Shown piece by piece: positions 29,724-36,918 of a stretch of 64,000 bases of DNA; the first letter of the stretch is position 1, and the number at the start of each line of letters is the position of its first letter. The notes under the pieces are model-generated. The model saw only the letters and a list, made by a program, of their open reading frames with translations. It was not told where the DNA came from and searched no databases. The stretch is from the NCBI GenBank assembly GCA_905480605.1, contig CAJQRD010000003.1:1-64000 (forward strand), in the 5' to 3' direction. The stretch is from an uncultured Saprospiraceae bacterium (GTDB lineage: Bacteria > Bacteroidota > Bacteroidia > Chitinophagales > Saprospiraceae). The translations under genes and the position numbers were made by a program.

Positions 29724-29757
29724 AAAGCACCAGCAAGATAGACCGTGCTTTTTTTAT
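29724..29757 (+). terminator. Orphan plus-strand terminator
   Basis: Stem AAAGCAC (29724-29730) / GTGCTTT (29745-29751) followed by more T residues. The only gene nearby upstream runs the other way, so this may end a small unannotated transcript starting between about 29610 and 29700. Confidence 0.5.
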
Positions 29758-30231
29758 ATATAAATTAGATTGAGATAATAATACAAAATCTTATGCACTA
29801 TCAAAAATATAAGAGATAATTTTAGTTGCAATACAAACTTTTAAATAATGGGAAAGCATTGCTTTAGAACATCGATCATTATTGATACTGAAGTAGATGC
29901 TCCAAGCAGTACAGCTAAATTTATAGATTCCTGCCTCTTTCTCATCCTTATTAATTATTTAAACAGGTTGACAAGCGGTGATTAATTCCCAAAATTTACA
30001 TTAGGATAAAAAGACTGAAGAAATTCAAATTTTTCTTCTTGGGATTACATGACTTGAGTAACCCAGTATTTAGTTATTACAATATTTTGTATTCCTGCAG
30101 ATAGCATCGGCTAGACTTGTGCATTTTTATTGAAAGCGATAAGTCAAAAAATGAACCATTTTTTAAGAACTTGGTTGAAGAACCAGCGTAAGGGCTAGAT
30201 AATAAAGGGGGGAGAATACAATTCATCAAAC

Positions 30232-30267
30232 TAAAAAGACCCCAATAGAAAAATATCAACTGGGGTC
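30232..30267 (-). terminator. Terminator of the 30291-30935 gene
   Basis: Stem GACCCCA (30238-30244) / TGGGGTC (30261-30267), followed on the minus strand by a T run (complement of 30233-30237). It lies 24 bp after the stop. Confidence 0.8.
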
Positions 30268-30290
30268 CCGAATTAAAACCAACTTAAAAC

Positions 30291-30935
30291 TTAAAAAGTA
30301 AAACCAATTTGCAGTCCCAAATTGGGCTTTACTCCTTTATATTCTGGATCGAAGACACCATAGTAATAATAATCTGGCTGAGACTCTGTCTCATTTCTTG
30401 TATCTACTAATTCCGTTTGTCGAATACCACCGCCAACATACATATCAAGAACTATCCTATTGGTAATATCCAATTGCATACCAACCAAAGCTCCACCTTC
30501 AAATGCAGTTATATCTTTATGAAATTCTAAATTATCATATTCATTGGTTACAGGATTGTGAACACCATATCTATAATCCTCATTATAATTCAAATACAAA
30601 CTATAAACACCTCCATAAAGTGCAATGTTATAAAACCCAAGAATTGATTTCCCTTCATCACTTCGAAGATGCGAAAGAAATACTCGATACTGCCCCATTA
30701 CTTGAACTCCACTTTTTGACTCGTCGAAATTGTCTTTCAAAATGACAGATGGAATTATTGAGATACTACTCTTTCGTTCTCCAAAATAATGCTCATAGGA
30801 CATTTTGAACTCAGCACTTCCAAATTCGATGGGACTAATTTTAATTGCGTTGTTATATTTAAAAAAATCACTATCCTGAGAATATGAATTATTGAAACAT
30901 AAAAAGCTTACAAGTATTATAAAAAAATATTTCAT
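30291..30935 (-). CDS. Outer-membrane barrel-like protein, function unknown
   Basis: A 214-residue exported protein (signal peptide MKYFFIILVSFLCFNNSYSQ). The rest looks like an eight-strand-type beta-barrel with alternating polar and aromatic residues (FKMSYEHYFGERKSSISIIPSVI, IALYGGVYSLYLNY, VLDMYVGGGIRQTE), ending in a phenylalanine (LQIGFTF), the usual C-terminal signal for outer-membrane assembly. It resembles DUF3575-like small barrels but is not firmly assignable. It lies directly downstream of hsp20, but that gene's terminator intervenes. Confidence 0.65.
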   Translation of the reverse strand: MKYFFIILVSFLCFNNSYSQDSDFFKYNNAIKISPIEFGSAEFKMSYEHYFGERKSSISIIPSVILKDNFDESKSGVQVMGQYRVFLSHLRSDEGKSILGFYNIALYGGVYSLYLNYNEDYRYGVHNPVTNEYDNLEFHKDITAFEGGALVGMQLDITNRIVLDMYVGGGIRQTELVDTRNETESQPDYYYYGVFDPEYKGVKPNLGLQIGFTF

Positions 30936-30951
30936 TAGAGTTTTTTAGAGT

Positions 30952-30989
30952 AAAAAAAAGCAGGACATGCTAATAAAAGCACATCCCGC
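30952..30989 (-). terminator. Terminator of hsp20
   Basis: On the minus strand, GCGGGATGTG pairs with CATGTCCTGC (10 bp including three G-U pairs), then eight T residues. It is 10 bp after the hsp20 stop. Confidence 0.75.
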
Positions 30990-30998
30990 AAGAAAAAA

Positions 30999-31421
30999 TT
31001 ATGCGACTTCTATAAGTTTAGTTTTAGCGACCTCTAGTACAGACTTTGGCAAAGTAACAACCAACTCGCCATTCTCATAATTAGCGTTTATGTTTTCCCC
31101 TACAATATTATCTGGCAAACTAAAAGATCGTTTAAATGAACTGTAACTGTATTCCTTTCTTGTATAGTTTTTTTCCTCTTCCTCAGATGATGTTTCTTTA
31201 TTTGAAGAAACAACCAACATATTACCATCTAATTCAACATTAATATCTTTTTTCTCAACTCCAGGAATAGCCATTTTAATGATAAAGGATTCTTCAGAAT
31301 CTTCAACATTAGTTGCTGGAAAACTACCACCAGACAAATCCTTACCAAAGAATTCATCGTTACCAAAAAAATCAGACCATAGCGGCATGTGGCCTTGGTT
31401 TTTAAATCTAATCAGTGACAT
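30999..31421 (-). CDS. Small heat-shock protein Hsp20
   Basis: A 140-residue alpha-crystallin-type chaperone that holds unfolding proteins. The alpha-crystallin domain spans about residues 35-130, with AIPGVEKKDINVELDGNMLVV, a YSSFKRSFSLPDNI block and the conserved ANYENGELVVTLPK. The divergent flavodoxin gene shares its control region. On the minus strand a GATATTTG -7 element (31468-31461) sits exactly 29.5 bp from the centre of a regulon half-site at 31492-31503, so Hsp20 is likely part of the hypoxia regulon. Confidence 0.93.
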   Translation of the reverse strand: MSLIRFKNQGHMPLWSDFFGNDEFFGKDLSGGSFPATNVEDSEESFIIKMAIPGVEKKDINVELDGNMLVVSSNKETSSEEEEKNYTRKEYSYSSFKRSFSLPDNIVGENINANYENGELVVTLPKSVLEVAKTKLIEVA

Positions 31422-31491
31422 AAATAAAAATTTAAAGGTTTACAAATCATTTTAATACCGCAAATATCAAGTAAGAAAGTTCAACATAAAA

Positions 31492-31525
31492 GAATTTATA
31501 TCATTACATTGTATGATATTGGTCA
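31492..31525. promoter_or_regulatory. Tandem regulon site between hsp20 and flavodoxin gene
   Basis: Two elements with centres 22 bp apart: GAATTTATATCA (31492-31503, one good half) and TGATATTGGTCA (31514-31525, full). For flavodoxin, GAGATTTA (31549-31556) starts 29.5 bp past the centre of the full site. For hsp20, GATATTTG on the minus strand (31468-31461) starts 29.5 bp past the centre of the other. The layout suits class II activation by a CRP/FNR-type dimer in both directions. Confidence 0.65.
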
Positions 31526-31573
31526 TTCTATTGCTTCTAAAAAAAGAAGAGATTTATACAATAAAAATATCCC

Positions 31574-32083
31574 ATGAAGACTTTGATAATCTATACAACA
31601 TTAACAGGTCACACCAAAGTCTTAGCCAACGCAATTAAAGGTAAATTAGAAGAAGTTGATATCAATGAAGTAAAAATAAATACAAGAGTCTCAAAGTATA
31701 AGTTATTCCGAATATTTAAAATTGTCTTTCTTGACTTTATTCTAAATAAAATATCATATACACATCAGAAATTTGACGAAACCGAATATGACTTAATTAT
31801 TATAGGGTTTCCAATTTGGAGAGGTGAGATGCCAATCTTCTTTAAAAATATCTTGTTACAATATAACCTTTCAGAGAAAGCAGTTGCTTTTTTTTGCACA
31901 CATGGAAGTAAAGAAAAAAGTATTCATTCACAATATTTATCATATCTTAAAACAAACAATCTCATAGCAACATATTGCTGTCAGTCACCTATAAAGGTTA
32001 ATCCACCAGAAGAGAAAGAGAGGTTGCGCAAATTCATTCTTCAAATTGAATCCAAAATGGATAATCTCTTTAAGTATTCATAA
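31574..32083 (+). CDS. Flavodoxin-like protein
   Basis: A 169-residue flavodoxin-fold protein. The FMN phosphate loop is visible at the start (TTLTGHTK) and the aromatic isoalloxazine loop at GFPIWRGEMP. It resembles the flavodoxin_5/HemG-like branch more than electron-transfer flavodoxins, so it may be an FMN-dependent oxidoreductase. It is alone downstream of a regulon site and so is probably low-oxygen induced (inference). Confidence 0.8.
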   Translation: MKTLIIYTTLTGHTKVLANAIKGKLEEVDINEVKINTRVSKYKLFRIFKIVFLDFILNKISYTHQKFDETEYDLIIIGFPIWRGEMPIFFKNILLQYNLSEKAVAFFCTHGSKEKSIHSQYLSYLKTNNLIATYCCQSPIKVNPPEEKERLRKFILQIESKMDNLFKYS

Positions 32084-32090
32084 GTTATGA

Positions 32091-32125
32091 AAAACACATC
32101 AAGCATAACATTTCTATTGCTTGAT
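32091..32125 (-). terminator. Probable terminator of the 123-aa gene
   Basis: Stem ATCAAGCA (32098-32105) / TGCTTGAT (32118-32125). On the minus strand it is followed by GTG and a T run, downstream of the gene ending at 32176. Confidence 0.5.
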
Positions 32126-32175
32126 TACTTGCCGAAAGTATAGGTACGGTTGTAGGACTGGGGTAGCTGTCAATA

Positions 32176-32547
32176 TTAAGAGTGGTGCTCTTTAAATAAA
32201 TTATTGAAAATCGCAAACCTCTTAAATGTCTTTTTCATGCTCTCGTAATTTTTATCAAATTCACCAATTTCTTTTTGATATTCTTCAAAACCTTTAACAT
32301 CAAAAGTATTTTCATCGGTAGTGCCTTTATCAAAAACAAGATGATCAGAAATTAACTTATTTACGATTACTTTTTTCTTATCAATGATTTTCTCATATTC
32401 ATCTATATTTTCCATAGTGCGGAATTTTTGAATATTGGCCTCAAAAACTTTACTTAATATTTTATCAAATATTTCAAGTTCATCCTTGCAGAAAAACAAT
32501 TTTGTTTTTATTTCGTTCAAAATCTTATGGTTCTCATTACTTATCAT
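32176..32547 (-). CDS. Helical protein of unknown function (123 aa)
   Basis: A cytosolic, mostly alpha-helical protein, rich in Lys, Glu and Ile with a likely coiled coil. No family is recognised. Its size and composition are like the 124-residue product at 33684-34058 (four-helix-type pattern, no cysteine motif), so they may be distant relatives. It lies within the stress island but I see no convincing TGA-N6-TCA pair ahead of it. A weak terminator follows. Confidence 0.6.
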   Translation of the reverse strand: MISNENHKILNEIKTKLFFCKDELEIFDKILSKVFEANIQKFRTMENIDEYEKIIDKKKVIVNKLISDHLVFDKGTTDENTFDVKGFEEYQKEIGEFDKNYESMKKTFKRFAIFNNLFKEHHS

Positions 32548-32571
32548 AACTTATTTTGTTTTAAAAGAATC

Positions 32572-32602
32572 AAAAAGAAGGAGCTTATTATTGAACTCCT
32601 TC
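32572..32602 (-). terminator. Terminator of the DinD-like gene
   Basis: Stem GAAGGAG (32577-32583) / CTCCTTC (32596-32602), then a T run on the minus strand (complement of 32572-32576). It is about 120 bp after the DinD-like stop. Confidence 0.75.
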
Positions 32603-32721
32603 ACAACTAACATTAAACATATATAGTTTGTGTATCTGGTATAGTCGCATCCCAATTATGGTCCAAAACCCAGATAATCTGATTAACTAATAATTATATA
32701 GGGAAAAGATCGACTATGTGA

Positions 32722-33555
32722 TTACATTTCTGTATCCTGACCCTCAGATATTGGCAATTCTTTCACAGGTTTATTCATTATTTGTTTGGTCTCTTTCAAT
32801 CGCTTCTCAATAACAGCCAGGTCTTGCGCATTGGGTAATGATTCGGGGTTTCTTCCCAGATTACTATTAATAATATTGCGAATTTGCGAAGCTATTCTTT
32901 GATGCTCAAGGGCCGCTCGCTCCTGAGATGGGTTTCTTAAAGATTTTAATTTTTCATCAGTTAGGCTTATCCGGAACATATTGGCAGCCAATTCTGTCAT
33001 CGACATATAATCATACAAGTTTTTCTCAAGAGTGACATTTCTTAGGATTTTCAATTCAGGCATTGTATTGTTATATAGCCCCAAATAACCTGCATTGGCA
33101 AAAAATCTAAAATCTTTCACATGGGCTCTTCTGGCTGTTTTATTTAATTTAACATTCAACCTTTTCACCTCATCTCTTGCAATCAAACGATGTAAAAAAC
33201 CCTCATCTTTCAAAAGAGCATTCATACCCTCAAGCTTTTCTAAAAAATATGCCCGTGCCCTCTTAACCATTGGCTTGCGTCCGTCAGCATGAAGGGCTAA
33301 AAGAAAACAAGCAAACTTAGATAGTTTATAATCATTCCGTCTTCCATTTTTAAATGGAATAAAATTCTTATTGACATCAATATTCAACAATGAACACGTA
33401 CGCTTTGCTTCTTCAATATTGGCTTTAAATGTAAACAATCGTTTATAACCCAATACACTAGAGTACCAAGATGCCATCCAATAATAATGATCATCCTCGA
33501 CAACAGCAAAATCAATAAACGCTGGTTTATTCTTAGTCATTTTTTGGTTTGCCAT
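32722..33555 (-). CDS. DinD-like protein (DNA-damage-inducible D family)
   Basis: A 277-residue protein matching the known layout of E. coli DinD from end to end. An N-terminal BRO/KilA-like ANT segment (WYSSVLGYKRLFTF, SKFACFLLALHADGRKPMVKRARAYF) is followed by the middle block HRLIARDEVKRLNVKLNKTARRAHV, then FRFFANAGYLGLY, the very conserved MSMTELAANMFR, and LGRNPESLPNAQD near the end. DinD inhibits RecA strand exchange in E. coli. It is LexA-controlled there; here it faces a TGA-N6-TCA pair, so control may differ. The start ATG at 33555 may be MANQK. Confidence 0.8.
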   Translation of the reverse strand: MANQKMTKNKPAFIDFAVVEDDHYYWMASWYSSVLGYKRLFTFKANIEEAKRTCSLLNIDVNKNFIPFKNGRRNDYKLSKFACFLLALHADGRKPMVKRARAYFLEKLEGMNALLKDEGFLHRLIARDEVKRLNVKLNKTARRAHVKDFRFFANAGYLGLYNNTMPELKILRNVTLEKNLYDYMSMTELAANMFRISLTDEKLKSLRNPSQERAALEHQRIASQIRNIINSNLGRNPESLPNAQDLAVIEKRLKETKQIMNKPVKELPISEGQDTEM

Positions 33556-33604
33556 AGTTATTAATATTTAATACTAAGGTCCATATTATCTACTTTTGGA
33601 ATAC

Positions 33605-33638
33605 TGATCATTGTCATTATAAAGAATGATTTTAAGCA
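33605..33638. promoter_or_regulatory. Tandem regulon site between DinD-like and 124-aa genes
   Basis: TGATCATTGTCA (33605-33616) and TGATTTTAAGCA (33627-33638, one mismatch) have centres exactly 22 bp apart. GATATTTA (33662-33669) begins 29.5 bp past the second centre, as at the other regulon promoters, and drives the gene at 33684. On the minus strand GACCTTAG (33581-33574) lies at the mirrored distance for the DinD-like gene, a weaker match. Confidence 0.6.
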
Positions 33639-33683
33639 TTTACTATAAATTGAAAGATTAAGATATTTAAATAAAATAAAAAT

Positions 33684-34058
33684 ATGAGCACATTAGAAAA
33701 TATAGAGATTCAAGGTCAGCATTTACAGTGGAAATCAGCATTAGACAATTTACTTGCTGAGATTAAATTAATGGAACATAGTTTGGAATCAATGGTGACA
33801 ATTACCAAAGACAAATCGAGATCTAAAATGATAGAACACTTTCAAAACCAATTTATCATACAAACTTCTGAAATTAATAAATTGAAAAATGAAATTTTAA
33901 AACACGACATTTCAATTTCCAGAAAAACATCAGATAAAGATGAAAGTATGCAAGAGACAGAATTATATCATCATAATATAATTGGAAAAAAAGTTGATCA
34001 GCAAGAGTTTATTCTAAATAAACTGATAGAAGCTTTCAAGCTTTTTGAAAAGTCCTAA
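33684..34058 (+). CDS. Coiled-coil protein of unknown function (124 aa)
   Basis: An alpha-helical cytosolic protein without a recognised domain. It has a hydrophobic/charged heptad pattern (LDNLLAEIKLMEHSLESM, INKLKNEILKHDISI, VDQQEFILNKLIEAFKLFEK). It follows a tandem regulon site, so its expression is probably tied to the oxygen/stress response. A plus-strand terminator follows at 34095-34123. Confidence 0.65.
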   Translation: MSTLENIEIQGQHLQWKSALDNLLAEIKLMEHSLESMVTITKDKSRSKMIEHFQNQFIIQTSEINKLKNEILKHDISISRKTSDKDESMQETELYHHNIIGKKVDQQEFILNKLIEAFKLFEKS

Positions 34059-34094
34059 CTATTAATATTCTATTCATTGAGTTATTAATTAAAG

Positions 34095-34123
34095 GCGATT
34101 GTACAATTGTGCATCGCTTTTTT
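34095..34123 (+). terminator. Terminator of the 124-aa gene
   Basis: Stem GCGAT (34095-34099) / ATCGC (34113-34117), extendable by weaker inner pairs, followed by six T residues, between convergent genes. Confidence 0.65.
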
Positions 34124-34124
34124 A

Positions 34125-34424
34125 TTATATATTTGACTTTACGATCTTAAGAAGTTCATTTTCAGTCATCATGCCCGATTGTCTCCACAGTTGTCGACCA
34201 TTCTTATAAAGCATAAACGTAGGTACGCCTTTTATCTTTAAATTATGCGACAAAGATTTATTGCGATCAATGTCTATTTTAATAACCTTTACTTCCCCCT
34301 TCATTTTTTTGACTATGCTTTTAATTCTAGGGCTCATCGCTTTACAAGGACCACACCAAGTTGCATGAAAATCTATCAAAACCAACTTATTTGAAGCGAT
34401 TAATTTGTTAAAAGCAGCCTTCAT
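34125..34424 (-). CDS. Thioredoxin
   Basis: A 99-residue thioredoxin with the active site WCGPC (Cys24 and Cys27), the conserved Pro in KGVPTFMLYKNG and the glycine-rich end. It keeps disulfides reduced in the cytoplasm. It is short at the N-terminus compared with TrxA but complete as a fold. It diverges from the USP gene at 34566 and shares the regulon region 34470-34503, although I found no good minus-strand -7 element at the standard distance. Confidence 0.92.
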   Translation of the reverse strand: MKAAFNKLIASNKLVLIDFHATWCGPCKAMSPRIKSIVKKMKGEVKVIKIDIDRNKSLSHNLKIKGVPTFMLYKNGRQLWRQSGMMTENELLKIVKSNI

Positions 34425-34469
34425 AATTACAAATTTTCAATAAAAATAATACTTTCAAAATCTAATTAT

Positions 34470-34503
34470 TGATATAAATCACTTTAACAAGTAATTAAAA
34501 TCA
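34470..34503. promoter_or_regulatory. Tandem regulon site upstream of the USP operon at 34566
   Basis: TGATATAAATCA (34470-34481) and TAATTAAAATCA (34492-34503, one mismatch), centres 22 bp apart. GAACTTCG (34527-34534), a degenerate -7 element, begins 29.5 bp past the second centre. Confidence 0.6.
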
Positions 34504-34565
34504 TATCTTGGTAAATAGTAAATGTAGAACTTCGCAATCAATATGTTAATTTTAAAATTACACTC

Positions 34566-35411
34566 ATGAAAAAGATATTAATACCAACAGACTTTTCTGA
34601 AAATGCAGGAGATGCTCTATCCTACGCTCTAGATTTTATTGCAAACCAAAAAGCAACAATACATATAGTTAACATTATTAATCCCAATTTCTTGCCTGTT
34701 GAGGCACCTGAGATGTCAGTAAACTTATTGGGTCAGGTCATTGATGATGCTAAAGAAAGAATGAAAGCACTAGAGGCATTTAGTGTGAAAAGATTTGGCA
34801 ATGATGAAAAAGCACAAATTAAAGTCACAACCGATGTAATTACTGGAACTGTTGCACAGTCAATAAAGAATGAAGCTATCGAAAAGAGCGTAGACTTAAT
34901 TATTATGGGTACTAAAGGTAAGAACCATAATCTTCCAAATAAAATTTTTGGTACAGTCTCTACAAGCACAATAACTGATGCACCATGTCCAATAATATTA
35001 ATACCTCAAGGTTATAAATTCAAGCCTATTAATACTTTGGTTTACGCCTCAAATCTAGAACCTGGAGATCCATACGAATTATGGAGAGCAACAGAATTGC
35101 TAAAGCCGCATGTAGGGATAGCAAAGGTTTTATACGTCAACACTAAGGGTAATAAAGAAGAGAACATTCAAAGATTTGCCTCATATATAGAATCTCACAC
35201 ACCAACAATTCAAACACAATTTCATACTGAAAAATCTGAAGAGATTGAAAAAACCATTATGGAATACTCAGAAAATCACGATGCAGAATTAATTGTAATG
35301 CATAGACTTCACAATTCATTTTGGTCAAAAATATTCAACAAAAGCCATACTAAATTGATGGTTTTCGAAACCAATATCCCATTAATGATTATCAATCACA
35401 ACGAAAAATAA
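34566..35411 (+). CDS. Universal stress protein, tandem two-domain
   Basis: A 281-residue protein with two UspA domains. The first is complete (start ILIPTDFSENAGDAL; ATP-type loop GTKGKNHNLPNKIFGTVSTS) and the second is degenerate, without a clear GxxG-9x-G(S/T) loop, so probably non-binding. USPs aid survival under starvation or low oxygen. It leads an operon with a DUF4136 lipoprotein and a small membrane protein. Confidence 0.92.
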   Translation: MKKILIPTDFSENAGDALSYALDFIANQKATIHIVNIINPNFLPVEAPEMSVNLLGQVIDDAKERMKALEAFSVKRFGNDEKAQIKVTTDVITGTVAQSIKNEAIEKSVDLIIMGTKGKNHNLPNKIFGTVSTSTITDAPCPIILIPQGYKFKPINTLVYASNLEPGDPYELWRATELLKPHVGIAKVLYVNTKGNKEENIQRFASYIESHTPTIQTQFHTEKSEEIEKTIMEYSENHDAELIVMHRLHNSFWSKIFNKSHTKLMVFETNIPLMIINHNEK

Positions 35412-35413
35412 AT

Positions 35414-35962
35414 ATGAATAACATTAAAATATCAACAACTTTATTTCTGGCAATACTTATAATGGGTTGCTCATCATCATATCGTATAGCGAGTGACATG
35501 GAATCTGGTATAGATTTTTCAAGATACAATTCGTTTCAAATCACTAACCATGAGCATGGTTTCGCACTTGGTGCCAATCCAATTAATAAGCAACGCATAG
35601 AACGTGCAATAATAAAGGAATTGACTAATATGGGTTACAAGGAAAAAGACAATGCAGATCTTGAATTGGCTTGGTTTGTCAAAGTCAACTCTAAAGAGCA
35701 AGTCTCAGTATATAGAGACTATTATGGCCGGTGGAATTCATCAGAAAGAGTAGATATTTATCAATACAAGCAAGGTGCTTTAGTTATTGACCTCATTGAC
35801 AAGAAAACCAATGAAGTTGTTTGGCATGCTAGTGCAACTGATAAAGTAGATGACGAAATGCCAGATGTTGAGAAAAAAATAAATGAAGCAGTAAGAGACA
35901 TTTTTATAAAATATAGGAAAGACATACAGTTTAAAAAAATGGATGGTATTGCACTTAAGTAA
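35414..35962 (+). CDS. DUF4136 lipoprotein
   Basis: A 182-residue lipoprotein (signal peptide ending LIMGCSS; acylated Cys19). The DUF4136 fold is seen in DFSRYNSFQI at the start of the mature chain, in the RIERAIIKELTNMGYKEKDNADL block, and in DLIDKKTNEVVWHASATDKV near the end. Function unknown; the family is common in Bacteroidota and is often stress-associated. It begins two bases after the USP stop, so translation is probably coupled. Confidence 0.85.
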   Translation: MNNIKISTTLFLAILIMGCSSSYRIASDMESGIDFSRYNSFQITNHEHGFALGANPINKQRIERAIIKELTNMGYKEKDNADLELAWFVKVNSKEQVSVYRDYYGRWNSSERVDIYQYKQGALVIDLIDKKTNEVVWHASATDKVDDEMPDVEKKINEAVRDIFIKYRKDIQFKKMDGIALK

Positions 35963-35984
35963 TTAGAGTTAAAAAATCATATCT

Positions 35985-36191
35985 ATGGAAATGAAAAAAG
36001 GTAAAACAATAACATTGATAATCCTATCAGTTCTTTTACTCTCAGCAATCTATTCTATAGTGGCTTTGGCACAAATGAACCCTAGTTTTTTTTATGAATA
36101 TGGTCTGGGAAGAATTATAGTTCAATTGTTATTTTTCACTGCCTTTGTGGCATATACTATTCATTGGTCAAAAAAATCAAAATTAAAATAA
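35985..36191 (+). CDS. Small membrane protein (68 aa)
   Basis: A 68-residue protein with two membrane segments (TLIILSVLLLSAIYSIVALA and LLFFTAFVAYTIHW) joined by a short loop and ending in Lys-rich residues. It is the third gene of the USP operon, 22 bp after the lipoprotein gene. No known family. Confidence 0.7.
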   Translation: MEMKKGKTITLIILSVLLLSAIYSIVALAQMNPSFFYEYGLGRIIVQLLFFTAFVAYTIHWSKKSKLK

Positions 36192-36202
36192 GTAAGCATC
36201 TA

Positions 36203-36236
36203 TAACCAAAATCATACAAATAGATGATTCATATCA
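36203..36236. promoter_or_regulatory. Tandem regulon site upstream of the UbiB-type operon
   Basis: TAACCAAAATCA (36203-36214, one mismatch) and TGATTCATATCA (36225-36236, full), centres 22 bp apart. CAACTTTG (36260-36267), a 7/8 -7 element, begins 29.5 bp past the second centre. Confidence 0.7.
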
Positions 36237-36310
36237 CAGCAGTATAAATTTAAGAGTTGCAACTTTGACATAGTAAAGGATTTAGATTAATAATTATAAA
36301 AACTATTAAG

Positions 36311-36916
36311 ATGGAAAATGCAATATTAGAACGTTTTAAAAATCAAACGAAAAACTTAAAAACACTCAGTGAAGAATTGCGTTTGCAAATGGCATTGGGA
36401 AAAGCTGAAGCTAGAGATCTCATTGAGAGAGAAAGAAAAAATCTCAACAGTTATATTAACACACACAAAAAGGAATTTGAAAAATCAGAAACTGTCAATC
36501 AAACCAATAGGGTTTCATTTCTTACTTCAGTTGAAAACTTAGAGTCAGTTTTATCAGACAACGTACCAGAAGAAACTGTAGCGTATGACAAATACAAAAA
36601 TAATATATTGAAAAATGTGTATAAACTGGAAGAGGAAATTAAAACTAATTATCCTGAACTAAGTTTAAGTATGCAATCCAAACTTGACAATTTCAAAAAT
36701 AAGATGGATGCTTTTAGAGTAAATTTAGCTTTACATGACAAAGATGATCCAGAAAGAGTAGAAAAAATAAGACATGAATTTACAGGTAAGCTGGAAGAGA
36801 TTCGTGAAATTTTAAGTGATCGAGAAAATGCACAATCCAAAATTGATAGTTTCGTTGAGGATATTACGGAGTCATTTAACTACTTAAAAAGAGCTATCTC
36901 AGACTTATCTGATTAA
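36311..36916 (+). CDS. Coiled-coil protein of unknown function (201 aa)
   Basis: A 201-residue, highly helical, charged cytosolic protein with long heptad runs over most of its length (LEEEIKTNYPELSLSMQSKLDNFKNKM, VEKIRHEFTGKLEEIREIL). No domain is recognised. It ends two bases before the UbiB-type gene and is preceded by a strong regulon promoter; the two are one operon, so it may act with that kinase. Confidence 0.75.
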   Translation: MENAILERFKNQTKNLKTLSEELRLQMALGKAEARDLIERERKNLNSYINTHKKEFEKSETVNQTNRVSFLTSVENLESVLSDNVPEETVAYDKYKNNILKNVYKLEEEIKTNYPELSLSMQSKLDNFKNKMDAFRVNLALHDKDDPERVEKIRHEFTGKLEEIREILSDRENAQSKIDSFVEDITESFNYLKRAISDLSD

Positions 36917-36918
36917 GA

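Larger units (their letters stand above)
29606..30290. other. 685-bp gap with decayed ORFs and an orphan terminator
   Basis: No intact gene is convincing. Short protein-like fragments occur on the plus strand: a 45-codon frame from ATG 29848 (RTSIIIDTEVDAPSSTAKF...) and a fragment near 30120-30190 (IFIESDKSKNEPFFKNLVEEPA). They may be remnants of old genes. A plus-strand terminator at 29724-29757 has no visible gene upstream of it. Confidence 0.35.

Noticed and set aside
30077-30259. 60-codon minus-strand frame
   Set aside because: It overlaps the terminator of the neighbouring gene, and the opposite strand gives a more protein-like fragment; neither is a convincing gene.
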